Shown piece after piece: positions 25,736 through 33,571 of a stretch of 47,757 nt of DNA (within the stretch, counting starts at the first letter, position 1; every line of letters starts with the position of its first letter). Both the position numbers and the translations under genes were made by a program. The notes beneath the pieces were generated by a model. The model was not told the DNA's origin, made no database searches, and was given only the letters and a program-made list of their open reading frames with translations. The DNA comes from Candidatus Flavonifractor merdavium. GTDB lineage: Bacteria > Bacillota > Clostridia > Oscillospirales > Oscillospiraceae. Where the stretch lies: NCBI GenBank assembly GCA_019119335.1, contig DWXF01000032.1, positions 1 to 47,757 of the forward strand. The letters are read 5' to 3'.

Positions 25736-26970
25736 ATGTGGAACGCCATCAGGCGGTGATTATCGGCGGCGGTCCCGCCGGCCTGGCCGCCGCCATCCAG
25801 CTCAAACAGAAGGGCATTGACGACGTGGTGGTGCTGGAGCGGGAACACCGCACCGGCGGCATCCTGCGCCAGTGTATCCACGACGGCTTCGGCCTCACCC
25901 GGTTCGGGGAGACCCTCTCCGGCCCGGAGTACGCCCAGCGGTTTGTGGACCGGGCGGAGGAGCTGGGGGTCACCTGCCTCACTGACACCACGGCGCTCTC
26001 CCTGGACGCCAACCGCACCATTACCGCTTCCGGCCCCGCCGGGCTGAAGAAGCTCCAGGGCGACGCGGTGATCCTCACCATGGGCTGCCGGGAGCGGACC
26101 CGGGGAGCCCTGGCCATCCCCGGCAGCCGCCCCGCCGGTATCTACACCGCCGGCGTGGCCCAGGAGTACATCAACCTGCGCAACCTGATGGTGGGCCGGG
26201 AGGTGGTGATTCTGGGCAGCGGCGACATCGGCCTCATCATGGCCCGGCGCATGACCCTGGAAGGGGCCCATGTGAAGGGGGTCTACGAGGTCCAGCCCTA
26301 TCCCAGCGGCCTGCCCCGCAACATCGAGCAGTGTCTCAACGACTACAACATCCCCCTCCACCTCAGCCACACCGTCACCGATATCCACGGCCGGGAGCGG
26401 CTGGAGGGGGTCACCATCTCCCAGGTGGACGAACAGTTCCGCCCCATCCCCGGCACGGAGGAGCGGGTGGACTGCGATACCCTCATCCTCTCGGTGGGCC
26501 TGATCCCCGCCGGGGACATTGCCAACGGCTCCGGCCTGGCGGTGGACGGGCGCACCAAGGGCGCCTTTGTGGATGAGCACTATCAGACCAGCATACCCGG
26601 CGTATTCTCCGCCGGCAACGTGCTCCACGTCCACGACCTGGTGGACTTCGTCTCCCTGGAGGCGGAGGCCCTGGCGGCGTCGGCGGACGAGTATCTGCGG
26701 GAGGGCTCCCTGCCAGACTGTTCCCTGGAGGTAAGGACGGGAGCCAACGTGGGCCACGTGATTCCACAGGCCGTCAGCGGCAAGCGGAGTTTCACCCTGT
26801 CTCTGCGGGTGCGCAGGCCAATGAAGGGGGTCACTCTCACCATCACCCAGAACGGCCGGGAGGTGCTGCGGCGGAAACTGCCCAAGGCCCTGCCCGCCGA
26901 GATGCTCCAGCTCACCGTTCCGGCGGAGAAGCTGGAGACCACGGGAGACCTGGAGGTGAGCGTACAATGA
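25732..26970 (+). CDS. NAD(P)/FAD-dependent oxidoreductase, GlpB/HcnB-like subunit
   Basis: 412 residues. It opens with the FAD motif VIIGGGPAGLAAAIQLKQKG, has a second dinucleotide site in VVILGSGDIGLIMARRMTLEGA and an FAD-closing motif near GVFSAGNVLHVHDL, the layout of pyridine nucleotide-disulfide-type oxidoreductases without the redox disulfide. ILRQCIHDGFGL near residue 45 is typical of the subunit found next to GlpA-like proteins. It probably passes electrons from the GlpA-like subunit to NAD(P) or another carrier. The ATG overlaps the previous stop codon (ATGA), as does the following start. Confidence 0.85.
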   Translation: MNVERHQAVIIGGGPAGLAAAIQLKQKGIDDVVVLEREHRTGGILRQCIHDGFGLTRFGETLSGPEYAQRFVDRAEELGVTCLTDTTALSLDANRTITASGPAGLKKLQGDAVILTMGCRERTRGALAIPGSRPAGIYTAGVAQEYINLRNLMVGREVVILGSGDIGLIMARRMTLEGAHVKGVYEVQPYPSGLPRNIEQCLNDYNIPLHLSHTVTDIHGRERLEGVTISQVDEQFRPIPGTEERVDCDTLILSVGLIPAGDIANGSGLAVDGRTKGAFVDEHYQTSIPGVFSAGNVLHVHDLVDFVSLEAEALAASADEYLREGSLPDCSLEVRTGANVGHVIPQAVSGKRSFTLSLRVRRPMKGVTLTITQNGREVLRRKLPKALPAEMLQLTVPAEKLETTGDLEVSVQ

Positions 26971-27329
26971 CACGGACCTTTACCTGCATCATCTGCCCCA
27001 ACGGCTGTGAGATCACCGCCGAGTACGAGGGGAGAGAGATCCGCTCCATGGAAGGCGCCACCTGCCCCAAGGGGCAGGACTACGTCCGTCAGGAGCTCAC
27101 CGATCCCCGGCGCAACATCGCCACCAGCATTCCCGTGGAGGGGGGCGAGCTGCCTCTGGTCAGCGTCCGGCTGGACCGGCCCATCCCTAAAAAGGACATC
27201 TTTGCGGTCATGGAGGCCATCAACAGGCTCCATGTGAAAGCGCCCACTACCATCGGAACGGTGGTCCTGGCCGACGTGTGCGGCCTGGGCGCCAACGTCA
27301 TCATCACCAAACACGTGGCCGCTCGGTGA
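26967..27329 (+). CDS. DUF1667 iron-sulfur protein
   Basis: 120 residues. Cys7, Cys10 and Cys14 (CIICPNGC) with Cys33 (ATCPKG) form a pattern like the N-terminal [4Fe-4S] site of molybdopterin oxidoreductases, but the rest of such an enzyme is missing, which is normal for DUF1667. The family is regularly encoded third after GlpA-like and GlpB-like genes, as here, and is thought to be a small electron-transfer subunit. Start and previous stop overlap as ATGA, indicating tight stoichiometry. The function is inferred from gene order. Confidence 0.85.
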   Translation: MTRTFTCIICPNGCEITAEYEGREIRSMEGATCPKGQDYVRQELTDPRRNIATSIPVEGGELPLVSVRLDRPIPKKDIFAVMEAINRLHVKAPTTIGTVVLADVCGLGANVIITKHVAAR

Positions 27330-27378
27330 GCGACCCCTTTGGAATAAACCATTTCATAACTTTTAGGAGGAATTTAAC

Positions 27379-28257
27379 ATGAAAGTCGGACTGATTGGTC
27401 TCGGTATTATGGGTAAGCCTATGGCGAAGAATCTGCTGAAGGCGGGCTATGACCTGACGGTCAGCGACCTGAACAAGGCCGCTGTGGAGGAGATCGTGGC
27501 CGCCGGCGCCAAGTCCGCCACCAACGCCGAGATCGGCGAGAGCTGCGACGTGGTGCTGACCATGGTGCCCAACAGCCCCCAGGTGAAGGCCGTGATGCTG
27601 GGTGAGGACGGCGTGGCCGCCCACATGAAGCCGGGCAGCGTGTTCATCGACATGAGCTCCATCAACCCCGTGGCCTCCAAGGAGATCGCCGCTGAGCTGG
27701 CCAAGAAGAACATCGAGATGCTGGACGCCCCCGTGTCCGGCGGCGAGCCCAAGGCCATCGACGGCACCCTGTCCTTCATGGTGGGCGGCAAGCAGGAGGT
27801 CTTTGACAAGTACAAGGATCTGCTGGGCGCCATGGGCGCTTCCGTGGTCCGCTGCGGCGAGGTGGGCGCCGGCAACACCACCAAGCTGGCCAACCAGATC
27901 ATCGTGGCCTGCAACATCCAGGCCCTGTCCGAGGCCCTGACCCTGGCCAAGATGGCCGGCGTGGAGCCCCAGCTGGTGTTTGAGGCCATCCGCGGCGGCC
28001 TGGCCGGTTCCACCGTCATGAATGCCAAGGCCCCCATGATGATCGAGGGCAACGACAAGCCCGGCTTCAAGATCGACCTGCACATCAAGGACCTGAACAA
28101 CGCCCTGGACTGCGCCCACACCGTGGGTTCCCCCCTGCCCATGACCGCCGCCGTGCAGGAGATCTTCCAGTGGCTGCACAACAACGGCTGCGGCCAGGAC
28201 GACCACAGCTCCATCATCAAGTACTACAAGAAGCTCACCGGCATCGAGTCCCTGTAA
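27379..28257 (+). CDS. garR: 2-hydroxy-3-oxopropionate (tartronate semialdehyde) reductase
   Basis: 292 residues of the beta-hydroxyacid dehydrogenase family. The Rossmann motif GLIGLGIMGKPMAKNLLKAG lies at 4-23, the substrate-binding DAPVSGGEPKA at 116-126 and the catalytic lysine Lys169 in GNTTKLANQI. The enzyme reduces tartronate semialdehyde to D-glycerate with NAD(P)H. A strong AGGAGG precedes the ATG after a 49-base gap, so this gene may be translated more heavily than those before it. The aldolase and glycerate kinase genes follow, completing the lower aldarate pathway. 3-Hydroxyisobutyrate dehydrogenase is the main alternative by sequence alone. Confidence 0.93.
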   Translation: MKVGLIGLGIMGKPMAKNLLKAGYDLTVSDLNKAAVEEIVAAGAKSATNAEIGESCDVVLTMVPNSPQVKAVMLGEDGVAAHMKPGSVFIDMSSINPVASKEIAAELAKKNIEMLDAPVSGGEPKAIDGTLSFMVGGKQEVFDKYKDLLGAMGASVVRCGEVGAGNTTKLANQIIVACNIQALSEALTLAKMAGVEPQLVFEAIRGGLAGSTVMNAKAPMMIEGNDKPGFKIDLHIKDLNNALDCAHTVGSPLPMTAAVQEIFQWLHNNGCGQDDHSSIIKYYKKLTGIESL

Positions 28258-28293
28258 CGGGACCCGGTCCGGGAGAAGGGGAGAGAACCTGTC

Positions 28294-29193
28294 ATGAATA
28301 CGGACTTTATCAAGGGCGTGGTAGTGCCCATTCTGACCCCCATTGACGAAAACGAGCGTATCGACGAGGCCAAGCTGCGCGCCCAGGTGGACTACGTTAT
28401 CGACGGCGGCGTGTCCGGCATCCTGGCCTTCGGCAGCAACGGCGAGTTCTACATGGTGGAAGAGGATGAGATGGAGCGGGGCCTGAAGATCATGGTGGAC
28501 CAGGCCAAGGGCCGCGTCCCCGTGTACTTCGGCATCGGCGCCATCAGCACCAAGAAGTGCTGCCGCCTGGCCAGGATGGCGGTGGCCAACGGGGCCGCCG
28601 GCGTCAGCGTGCTCCAGCCCATGTTCCTCAAGCCCACCTATGCCGAGCTGTTCCGGCACTTCAAGACCATCGCCGAGAGCGTGCCCGACACCCCCATGCT
28701 GCTCTACAACAACCCCGGCCGGGTGGGCTACACCCTCACCGCCGACCTGATTGACGAGCTGGCCCACAAGGTGCCCAACATCGTGGGCATGAAGGACACC
28801 AGCGGCGACATCACCCTCACCAGCGAGTTCATCCGCCGCACCCGGGACGTGGACTTCAAGGTGTTCGGCGGCAAGGATACCCTGCTGTACGCCAGCCTGT
28901 GCCACGGCGCCGTGGGCGGCGTGTGTACCGCCGCAAATTTTATGCCCGAACTGATCACAATGGTGTATAATAAGTACGTAGCCGGCGATCTGAAGGGCAG
29001 CCTGGAGGCCCAGTTCAAGCTCAACCCTGTCCGCCTGGCCATGGACCCGGCCAGCTTCCCCGTGGCGGCCAAGGACATGGCCACCCTCCGGGGGCGGGAC
29101 GTGGGGGCGCCCTATCTGCCCAACCTGCCCACTCCGGAAGGCGCGGCCAAAGAGGGTTTCCGCCGTACCATGCGCGAGGCGGGCCTGATCTGA
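28294..29193 (+). CDS. DHDPS/NAL-family class I aldolase, probable 5-keto-4-deoxyglucarate aldolase
   Basis: 299 residues of the dihydrodipicolinate synthase / N-acetylneuraminate lyase family. The Schiff-base lysine is Lys167 (VGMKDTSGD) and the partner tyrosine Tyr138 (LLYNNPGR); FGSNGEFYMV at 46-55 is the usual pyruvate-binding segment region. Family members with aldarate genes are either 5-keto-4-deoxyglucarate dehydratases or aldolases. Because tartronate semialdehyde reductase and glycerate kinase flank it and no GarL-type (HpcH) aldolase is present, cleavage to pyruvate plus tartronate semialdehyde is the better guess. This is inference; the residues do not decide it. Confidence 0.85.
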   Translation: MNTDFIKGVVVPILTPIDENERIDEAKLRAQVDYVIDGGVSGILAFGSNGEFYMVEEDEMERGLKIMVDQAKGRVPVYFGIGAISTKKCCRLARMAVANGAAGVSVLQPMFLKPTYAELFRHFKTIAESVPDTPMLLYNNPGRVGYTLTADLIDELAHKVPNIVGMKDTSGDITLTSEFIRRTRDVDFKVFGGKDTLLYASLCHGAVGGVCTAANFMPELITMVYNKYVAGDLKGSLEAQFKLNPVRLAMDPASFPVAAKDMATLRGRDVGAPYLPNLPTPEGAAKEGFRRTMREAGLI

Positions 29194-29223
29194 GCCTCCG
29201 CCGAGGCTCCCATGGAGGTACGT

Positions 29224-30456
29224 ATGAAACTGAGAAACGACTGCGACCAGATCGTCCGCCAGGCCATCGCCGCGGTGCAGCCAGACGCGGCAGTGCGCCG
29301 GGCCCTGAAGGACATTCCGCTCCCCCAGGGGCGGCTGGTGCTGGTATCGGTGGGCAAGGCGGCCTGGTCCATGGCCCGCGCCGCCTATGACTGCGTGGGG
29401 GACAAACTGAGCGGCGGCATCGTGATCACCAAGCACGGCCACGCCCAGGGTCCCATCGGCCAACTGCTCATCCGGGAGGCGGGCCATCCCGTCCCCGACC
29501 AGGACACCTTCTCGGCCACTGAGGAGGCCCTGGCCCTGACTCAGGACCTGACGGCGGAGGACACCGTGCTGTTTCTGCTCTCCGGCGGCGGCTCCGCCCT
29601 CTTTGAGGCACCCCTGGTCCCCCAGGACGAGCTGCAGCGGATCACCCAGAGCCTGCTGTCCTGCGGGGCGGACATTGTGGAGATGAACACCATCCGCAAG
29701 CGGCTGTCCGCCGTGAAGGGGGGACGCTTTGCCCAGCACTGTGCCCCCGCCCGGGTGTGCTCCATTGTCCTGTCCGACATCATCGGCGACCCCCTGGACA
29801 TGATCGCCTCCGGTCCGGCCTATCCCGACTCCTCCACCTGCGCCGACGCCCGGCGCATCGCGGACAAGTACGCCCTGCCCCTCTCCGCGGAGGCGGCGGG
29901 CTGCCTGGACAAGGAGACCCCCAAGGAGCTGAACAACGTCCATACCGTCATCACCGGCAGCGTCCGGGAGCTGTGCTCCGCCGCCGCCGCCGCCTGCCGG
30001 GAGCTGGGCTATGAGCCCATGACCCTGACCGACAGCCTGGACTGCGAGGCCCGGGAGGCGGGGGCCTTCCTGGCCGCCGTGGCCCGTTCCCACCAGAGTA
30101 CCGGCCGTTCCCTGGCCTTCCTGGCGGGCGGGGAGACGGTGGTCCACCTGACGGGCAAGGGCAAGGGCGGCCGCAACCAGGAGCTGGCCCTGTCTGCCGC
30201 CGAGGGCATCGCGGGCCTTGCCGGTACCGCCGTCTTTTCCGTGGGCAGCGACGGCACCGACGGCCCCACCGACGCCGCCGGCGGCTATGTGGACGGCGGC
30301 ACCCGGGACACTTTGGCCCGGCAGGGCGTGCGCATCTACGACGTGCTGCGCCAGAACGACGCCTACACCGCCCTGAAGGCCTGCGACGGGCTGATCGTCA
30401 CCGGGGCCACCGGCACCAATGTAAACGACGTAGCTGTGCTCCTGATCCGCCGCTGA
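29224..30456 (+). CDS. Glycerate kinase, MOFRL family (glycerate 2-kinase type)
   Basis: 410 residues of the GckA/TtuD type. The N-terminal DUF4147 domain has VSVGKAAWSMARAA, LSGGGSALFEAP and SDIIGDPLDMIASGPAYPD; the C-terminal MOFRL domain has GGETVVHLTGKGKGGRNQELAL and SVGSDGTDGPTDAAGGYVDG. The enzyme phosphorylates glycerate with ATP, usually at O-2, giving an intermediate of glycolysis. The second ATG (29224) is chosen because GGAGG ends five bases before it; the upstream ATG (29212) overlaps this site. It is the last gene before a terminator and completes the route from hexarates to glycolysis. Confidence 0.93.
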   Translation: MKLRNDCDQIVRQAIAAVQPDAAVRRALKDIPLPQGRLVLVSVGKAAWSMARAAYDCVGDKLSGGIVITKHGHAQGPIGQLLIREAGHPVPDQDTFSATEEALALTQDLTAEDTVLFLLSGGGSALFEAPLVPQDELQRITQSLLSCGADIVEMNTIRKRLSAVKGGRFAQHCAPARVCSIVLSDIIGDPLDMIASGPAYPDSSTCADARRIADKYALPLSAEAAGCLDKETPKELNNVHTVITGSVRELCSAAAAACRELGYEPMTLTDSLDCEAREAGAFLAAVARSHQSTGRSLAFLAGGETVVHLTGKGKGGRNQELALSAAEGIAGLAGTAVFSVGSDGTDGPTDAAGGYVDGGTRDTLARQGVRIYDVLRQNDAYTALKACDGLIVTGATGTNVNDVAVLLIRR

Positions 30457-30470
30457 GGACCGGGAGCTCA

Positions 30471-30511
30471 CCGCCCCCAAGCGCCCCTGGCGGGGCCGGG
30501 GGCGGCTTTTT
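30471..30511 (+). terminator. Terminator of the aldarate operon
   Basis: CCGCCCCC (30471-30478) pairs with GGGGGCGG (30498-30505), an inner GCCCC/GGGGC stem adds stability, and CTTTTT follows. It lies 15 bases after the glycerate kinase stop codon. Confidence 0.88.
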
Positions 30512-30539
30512 CCTCCAGAAGCGCAAGGAGGTGAGGGCT

Positions 30540-31460
30540 CTGGATGTCAAGCAGATGACCTATATTCTGACCATCGCCCAGGAGGGGGGGATCAGCAAGG
30601 CTGCCGCCAAGCTGTTTATCACCCAGTCCGCCCTGGACCAGCAGCTGCTCAAGCTGGAAAAGGAGCTGGGCACCCAGCTGTTCTACCGCTCCCGCACCAG
30701 CTTTGCCCTGACTGCCGCGGGCAAGGTGTATGTGGACTACGCCAAACAGATGGTGGCCCTGAAGGATGAGGCCTACCGCATCATCCACGACCTGGCCGAC
30801 CGGCAGCGGGGGACCCTCTCCCTGGCCTTTGCCCCCGAGCGGGGCATGGAGATGTTTATGGCAGTCTACCCCCTGTTTTACCAGAGCTACCCCAAGATCA
30901 ACGTCATCCCCCGGGAGATCAGCGTCCGGCGGCAGCTGGAGATGCTCCAGAACGACGAGCTGGACCTGGGCTTTATCTCCATGAAGGGGCTGGATGTGCC
31001 CGGCCTGACCAGCACCACCCTGCTGGAGGAGGAATTTGTCCTCATCACCCCCAGGGACCACCCCCTGGCGGCGCTGGCCGCTCCGCCGGGGGAGCCCCTC
31101 ACCGTGCTGGAGCCGGAGCGGCTGCGGGAGCTGACCTTCTGCCTGATCTACCGGCAGTCCACCCAGCGGGAGATCATTGACCCCATCTTCGAGGGGGCGG
31201 GTATCAAGCCGGACATCTTTCTGGAGACCGCCAGCAACCGGGCCAATGTGACCATGGTGGAAAACGGACTGAGCTGTTCCATCCTGCCCTACTACTACGC
31301 CAAGGACCAGCGGAACGTGGCCTGCTTCCGCCTGGCGGGCCGCCCGGCCTGGAGGGTGGCGGCATGCTGCCGGCGCAACCGCTACCTCTCCAAGGCGGCC
31401 CGGCATTTTATCGACCTGGCGGCGGACTATTTCCGCCGGGAGAAGGCAGGTCCCATCTGA
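30540..31460 (+). CDS. LysR-family transcriptional regulator
   Basis: About 306 residues. The N-terminal helix-turn-helix is typical (MTYILTIAQEGGISKAAAKL, then QSALDQQLLKLEKELG), followed by a type 2 periplasmic-binding-like effector domain. The start is unusual. The ribosome site AAGGAGG (30525-30531) sits eight bases before an in-frame CTG at 30540; GTG at 30531 overlaps the site, and ATG at 30555 would remove the first residues of the DNA-binding domain. CTG is therefore the most consistent start, though rare. The gene follows the aldarate operon terminator and precedes a DUF362 gene; its targets are unknown, the neighbouring operon being the obvious candidate. Confidence 0.85.
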   Translation: MDVKQMTYILTIAQEGGISKAAAKLFITQSALDQQLLKLEKELGTQLFYRSRTSFALTAAGKVYVDYAKQMVALKDEAYRIIHDLADRQRGTLSLAFAPERGMEMFMAVYPLFYQSYPKINVIPREISVRRQLEMLQNDELDLGFISMKGLDVPGLTSTTLLEEEFVLITPRDHPLAALAAPPGEPLTVLEPERLRELTFCLIYRQSTQREIIDPIFEGAGIKPDIFLETASNRANVTMVENGLSCSILPYYYAKDQRNVACFRLAGRPAWRVAACCRRNRYLSKAARHFIDLAADYFRREKAGPI

Positions 31461-31482
31461 CATGAGAAAAGGAAGGATTCCC

Positions 31483-32547
31483 ATGCCTGTTATCTATGAA
31501 ATCTTCGGTTCCGACGCCCACGAGATGACCCGGGCCCTGATGGAGAAGGCCGACGTGGCCCGGCAGATCCCCGCCGGAGCCAGCGTGGCCCTCAAGCCCA
31601 ACCTGGTGGTGGCCGCCTCCCCCGAGGACGGCGCCACCACCCACGCCGGCGTGCTGTCCGGCGCCATCGAGTACCTGAAGGACCACGGCGTAAGCGACAT
31701 CAGTATCATTGAGGGCTCCTGGGTGGGGGACGACACCGGCCGGGCCTTCCGGGTCGCTGGCTATGACGGGGTGAGCAAGCGGTACAACGTTCCCCTCTAT
31801 GACCTCAAGCACGACAAAACCCGGCGGGTGAACACCCCCCTGCGGCCCATGGAGATCTGCTGCCGGGCGCTGGACGCAGGCTATCTCATTAACCTGCCGG
31901 TGCTCAAGGGCCATTGCCAGACTGTGATGACCTGCGCCCTGAAGAACTGCAAGGGCTGCCTGCCCGACAAGGAGAAGCGGAAGTTTCACGCCGAGGGGCT
32001 GATGAAGCCCATCGCCGCCCTGGCCGCCACCCTGAAGCCAGACCTGACCATTGTGGACAGCATCTGCGGCGATTTGAACTTTGAGGAGGGGGGCAACCCC
32101 GTCCCCACCGGCCGGATGCTGCTGGGCGCCGACCCGGTGCAGCTGGACGCCTACGGCTGCCGTCTGATGGGGCTGGACCTGGACCAGGTGCCCTATATCG
32201 GCCTGGCGGAGGGCTGGGGGGCCGGTACTACCAAAGTATCCCCGGAGGATGTGATGCAGCTCAACCAGCCCACCGCTGCCTCGGCCTACCCCGCTCCTTC
32301 TGGCAAGGTGGCCGCCCTCACCCGCAATGTCCGGGCCAAAAGCGCCTGCTCGGCCTGCTATGCCAGTCTGGTGCGGGCTCTGTACAACAGCCGGCCCACC
32401 GGCGGGCCCATCGCCATCGGCCAGGGCTGGCGGGGGGTGCCCTTTGAGGGCTTGGGCGTGGGGGCCTGCTGCAACTGTGCCTCCCGCCAGGTGCCCGGCT
32501 GTCCCCCCACCGCCGAGGAGATCCTGAACTACCTGAACCAGGGCTGA
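31483..32547 (+). CDS. DUF362 domain protein with extra cysteine clusters
   Basis: 354 residues. The DUF362 core is clear: VALKPNLVVAASPEDGATTHAGVL, IIEGSWVGDDTG, LINLPVLKGHCQTVMTCALKNCKGC and LTIVDSICGDLNF. Beyond the core the C-terminal part has two cysteine groups, SACSACYASL and GACCNCASRQVPGC, probably binding Fe-S clusters, although they are not classical CxxCxxCxxxC ferredoxin motifs. The biochemical role of DUF362 is not established. It starts 22 bases after the LysR gene (ATG at 31483 with AAAAGGAAGGA upstream) and is probably co-transcribed with it. A redox or maturation role for the nearby racemase homologues is only a guess. Confidence 0.82.
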   Translation: MPVIYEIFGSDAHEMTRALMEKADVARQIPAGASVALKPNLVVAASPEDGATTHAGVLSGAIEYLKDHGVSDISIIEGSWVGDDTGRAFRVAGYDGVSKRYNVPLYDLKHDKTRRVNTPLRPMEICCRALDAGYLINLPVLKGHCQTVMTCALKNCKGCLPDKEKRKFHAEGLMKPIAALAATLKPDLTIVDSICGDLNFEEGGNPVPTGRMLLGADPVQLDAYGCRLMGLDLDQVPYIGLAEGWGAGTTKVSPEDVMQLNQPTAASAYPAPSGKVAALTRNVRAKSACSACYASLVRALYNSRPTGGPIAIGQGWRGVPFEGLGVGACCNCASRQVPGCPPTAEEILNYLNQG

Positions 32548-32558
32548 CAGCCAGACCG

Positions 32559-32597
32559 AAGGCCCCCGGAGCGCCGCCGTGCTCCGGGGGCCTTTTT
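32559..32597 (+). terminator. Terminator after the DUF362 gene
   Basis: AAGGCCCCCGGAGC (32559-32572) pairs perfectly with GCTCCGGGGGCCTT (32581-32594) around an eight-base loop and runs into T5. Confidence 0.93.
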
Positions 32598-32652
32598 GCG
32601 CCCTTCTGTCCGGCCGGTCGGCGGCATAGAATGACACAAAGGAGGGTTTTCT

Positions 32653-33423
32653 ATGGGAAAAATCTTGCTGCTTCGGAAAAAGAGGCTGACGGCCCTGGCC
32701 TGTGCCCTGGCGGCGGCGCTGATCTTCTATGTGGTGAATTACCCCTATGCCGCCACCGCCGCGGCCACCAACCGCCAGCTGCCCATCTACTGCGTCCAGC
32801 GGGACCAGAAAATGGTGGCAATATCCTTCGATGCCGCCTGGGGCAATGAGGATACCCAGGAGCTCATCGACATCATGGACCGCTACGACATTACCGCCAC
32901 CTTTTTCGTAGTGGGCTCCTGGGTGGACAAATACCCCGAGTCGGTGAAGGCCCTGTCCGACGCGGGCCATGAGGTGATGAACCACTCCGACTCCCACGCC
33001 CACATGTCCCAGCTGAGCACCCAGGAGATCGTGGCCGATCTCAACGCCTGCAACGACAAGATTGAGGCGGTTACCGGCGTGCGGCCCACCCTGGTCCGCC
33101 CGCCCTACGGGGAGTATGACGACCATGTGATCAACGCCGTGCGCTCCATGGGCATGGAGCCCATCCAGTGGGACGTGGACAGCCTGGACTGGAAGGATCT
33201 GTCCGCCTCGGAGATCACCCAGCGGGTGGTGAACAAGGTGCAGCCCGGCTCCATCGTTCTGTTCCACAACGCCGCCCTCCACACCCCGGAAGCCCTGCCC
33301 GGCATTATCGAGACCCTGCTCCAGGAGGGCTATACCTTCGTGCCCATCTCCCAGATTATTCTGCCCGGCGAGTGCGGTACGGACTACACCATCGACCACA
33401 CCGGCCGTCAGTGCCCCTGCTGA
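32653..33423 (+). CDS. Polysaccharide deacetylase, PdaB-like
   Basis: 256 residues. An N-terminal signal anchor (about 12-30) places the NodB-type domain outside the membrane. Catalytic motifs are visible: ISFDAAWGN with Asp60 (the second Asp of the usual TFDD is Ala61, as in PdaB-type proteins), the metal pair His111/His115 (NHSDSHAH), RPPYGEYD at 149-156, WDVDSLDW and LFHN with His205. The family removes acetyl groups from peptidoglycan or other N-acetylated glycans; PdaB of Bacillus acts in sporulation. The ribosome site AAAGGAGGG is strong. A CATAGAAT element about 20 bases upstream could be a -10, but no -35 is evident. Monocistronic between two terminators. Confidence 0.9.
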   Translation: MGKILLLRKKRLTALACALAAALIFYVVNYPYAATAAATNRQLPIYCVQRDQKMVAISFDAAWGNEDTQELIDIMDRYDITATFFVVGSWVDKYPESVKALSDAGHEVMNHSDSHAHMSQLSTQEIVADLNACNDKIEAVTGVRPTLVRPPYGEYDDHVINAVRSMGMEPIQWDVDSLDWKDLSASEITQRVVNKVQPGSIVLFHNAALHTPEALPGIIETLLQEGYTFVPISQIILPGECGTDYTIDHTGRQCPC

Positions 33424-33435
33424 ATATGCAAAAAG

Positions 33436-33480
33436 GAGCCCTTGGCCCCAGCGCCTATGTGCTGGGGCCGAGGGCTCTTT
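33436..33480 (+). terminator. Terminator after the polysaccharide deacetylase gene
   Basis: A 17-base stem (33436-33452 with 33461-33477, one G.U pair) with an eight-base loop, followed by a short T-run. Confidence 0.85.
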
Positions 33481-33536
33481 ACAGCAGGCGTATAAATATA
33501 TATTCATATTAGGATGTATTTTATGTATTTTTATAC

Positions 33537-33565
33537 TTGACGCTTTTTACCATTGGTGGTATTTT
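33537..33565 (+). promoter_or_regulatory. Promoter of the M14 peptidase gene
   Basis: TTGACG (33537-33542) and TATTTT (33560-33565) are exactly 17 bases apart, in a distinctly A+T-rich stretch (33483-33600) that contrasts with its surroundings. Confidence 0.65.
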
Positions 33566-33571
33566 TAAATC

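Noticed and set aside
28966..28971. TATAAT inside the DHDPS-family gene as an internal promoter
   Set aside because: No -35 at a suitable distance; the bases simply encode Tyr-Asn within a conserved helix region.
30471..32597. LysR plus DUF362 as part of the aldarate operon transcript
   Set aside because: A strong terminator with a U-run follows the glycerate kinase gene, so a separate unit is more likely.
32622..32635. CATAGAAT as a sporulation (sigma-E/K) promoter for the deacetylase gene
   Set aside because: The -10 resemblance is suggestive but no matching -35 element is present in the G+C-rich upstream bases.
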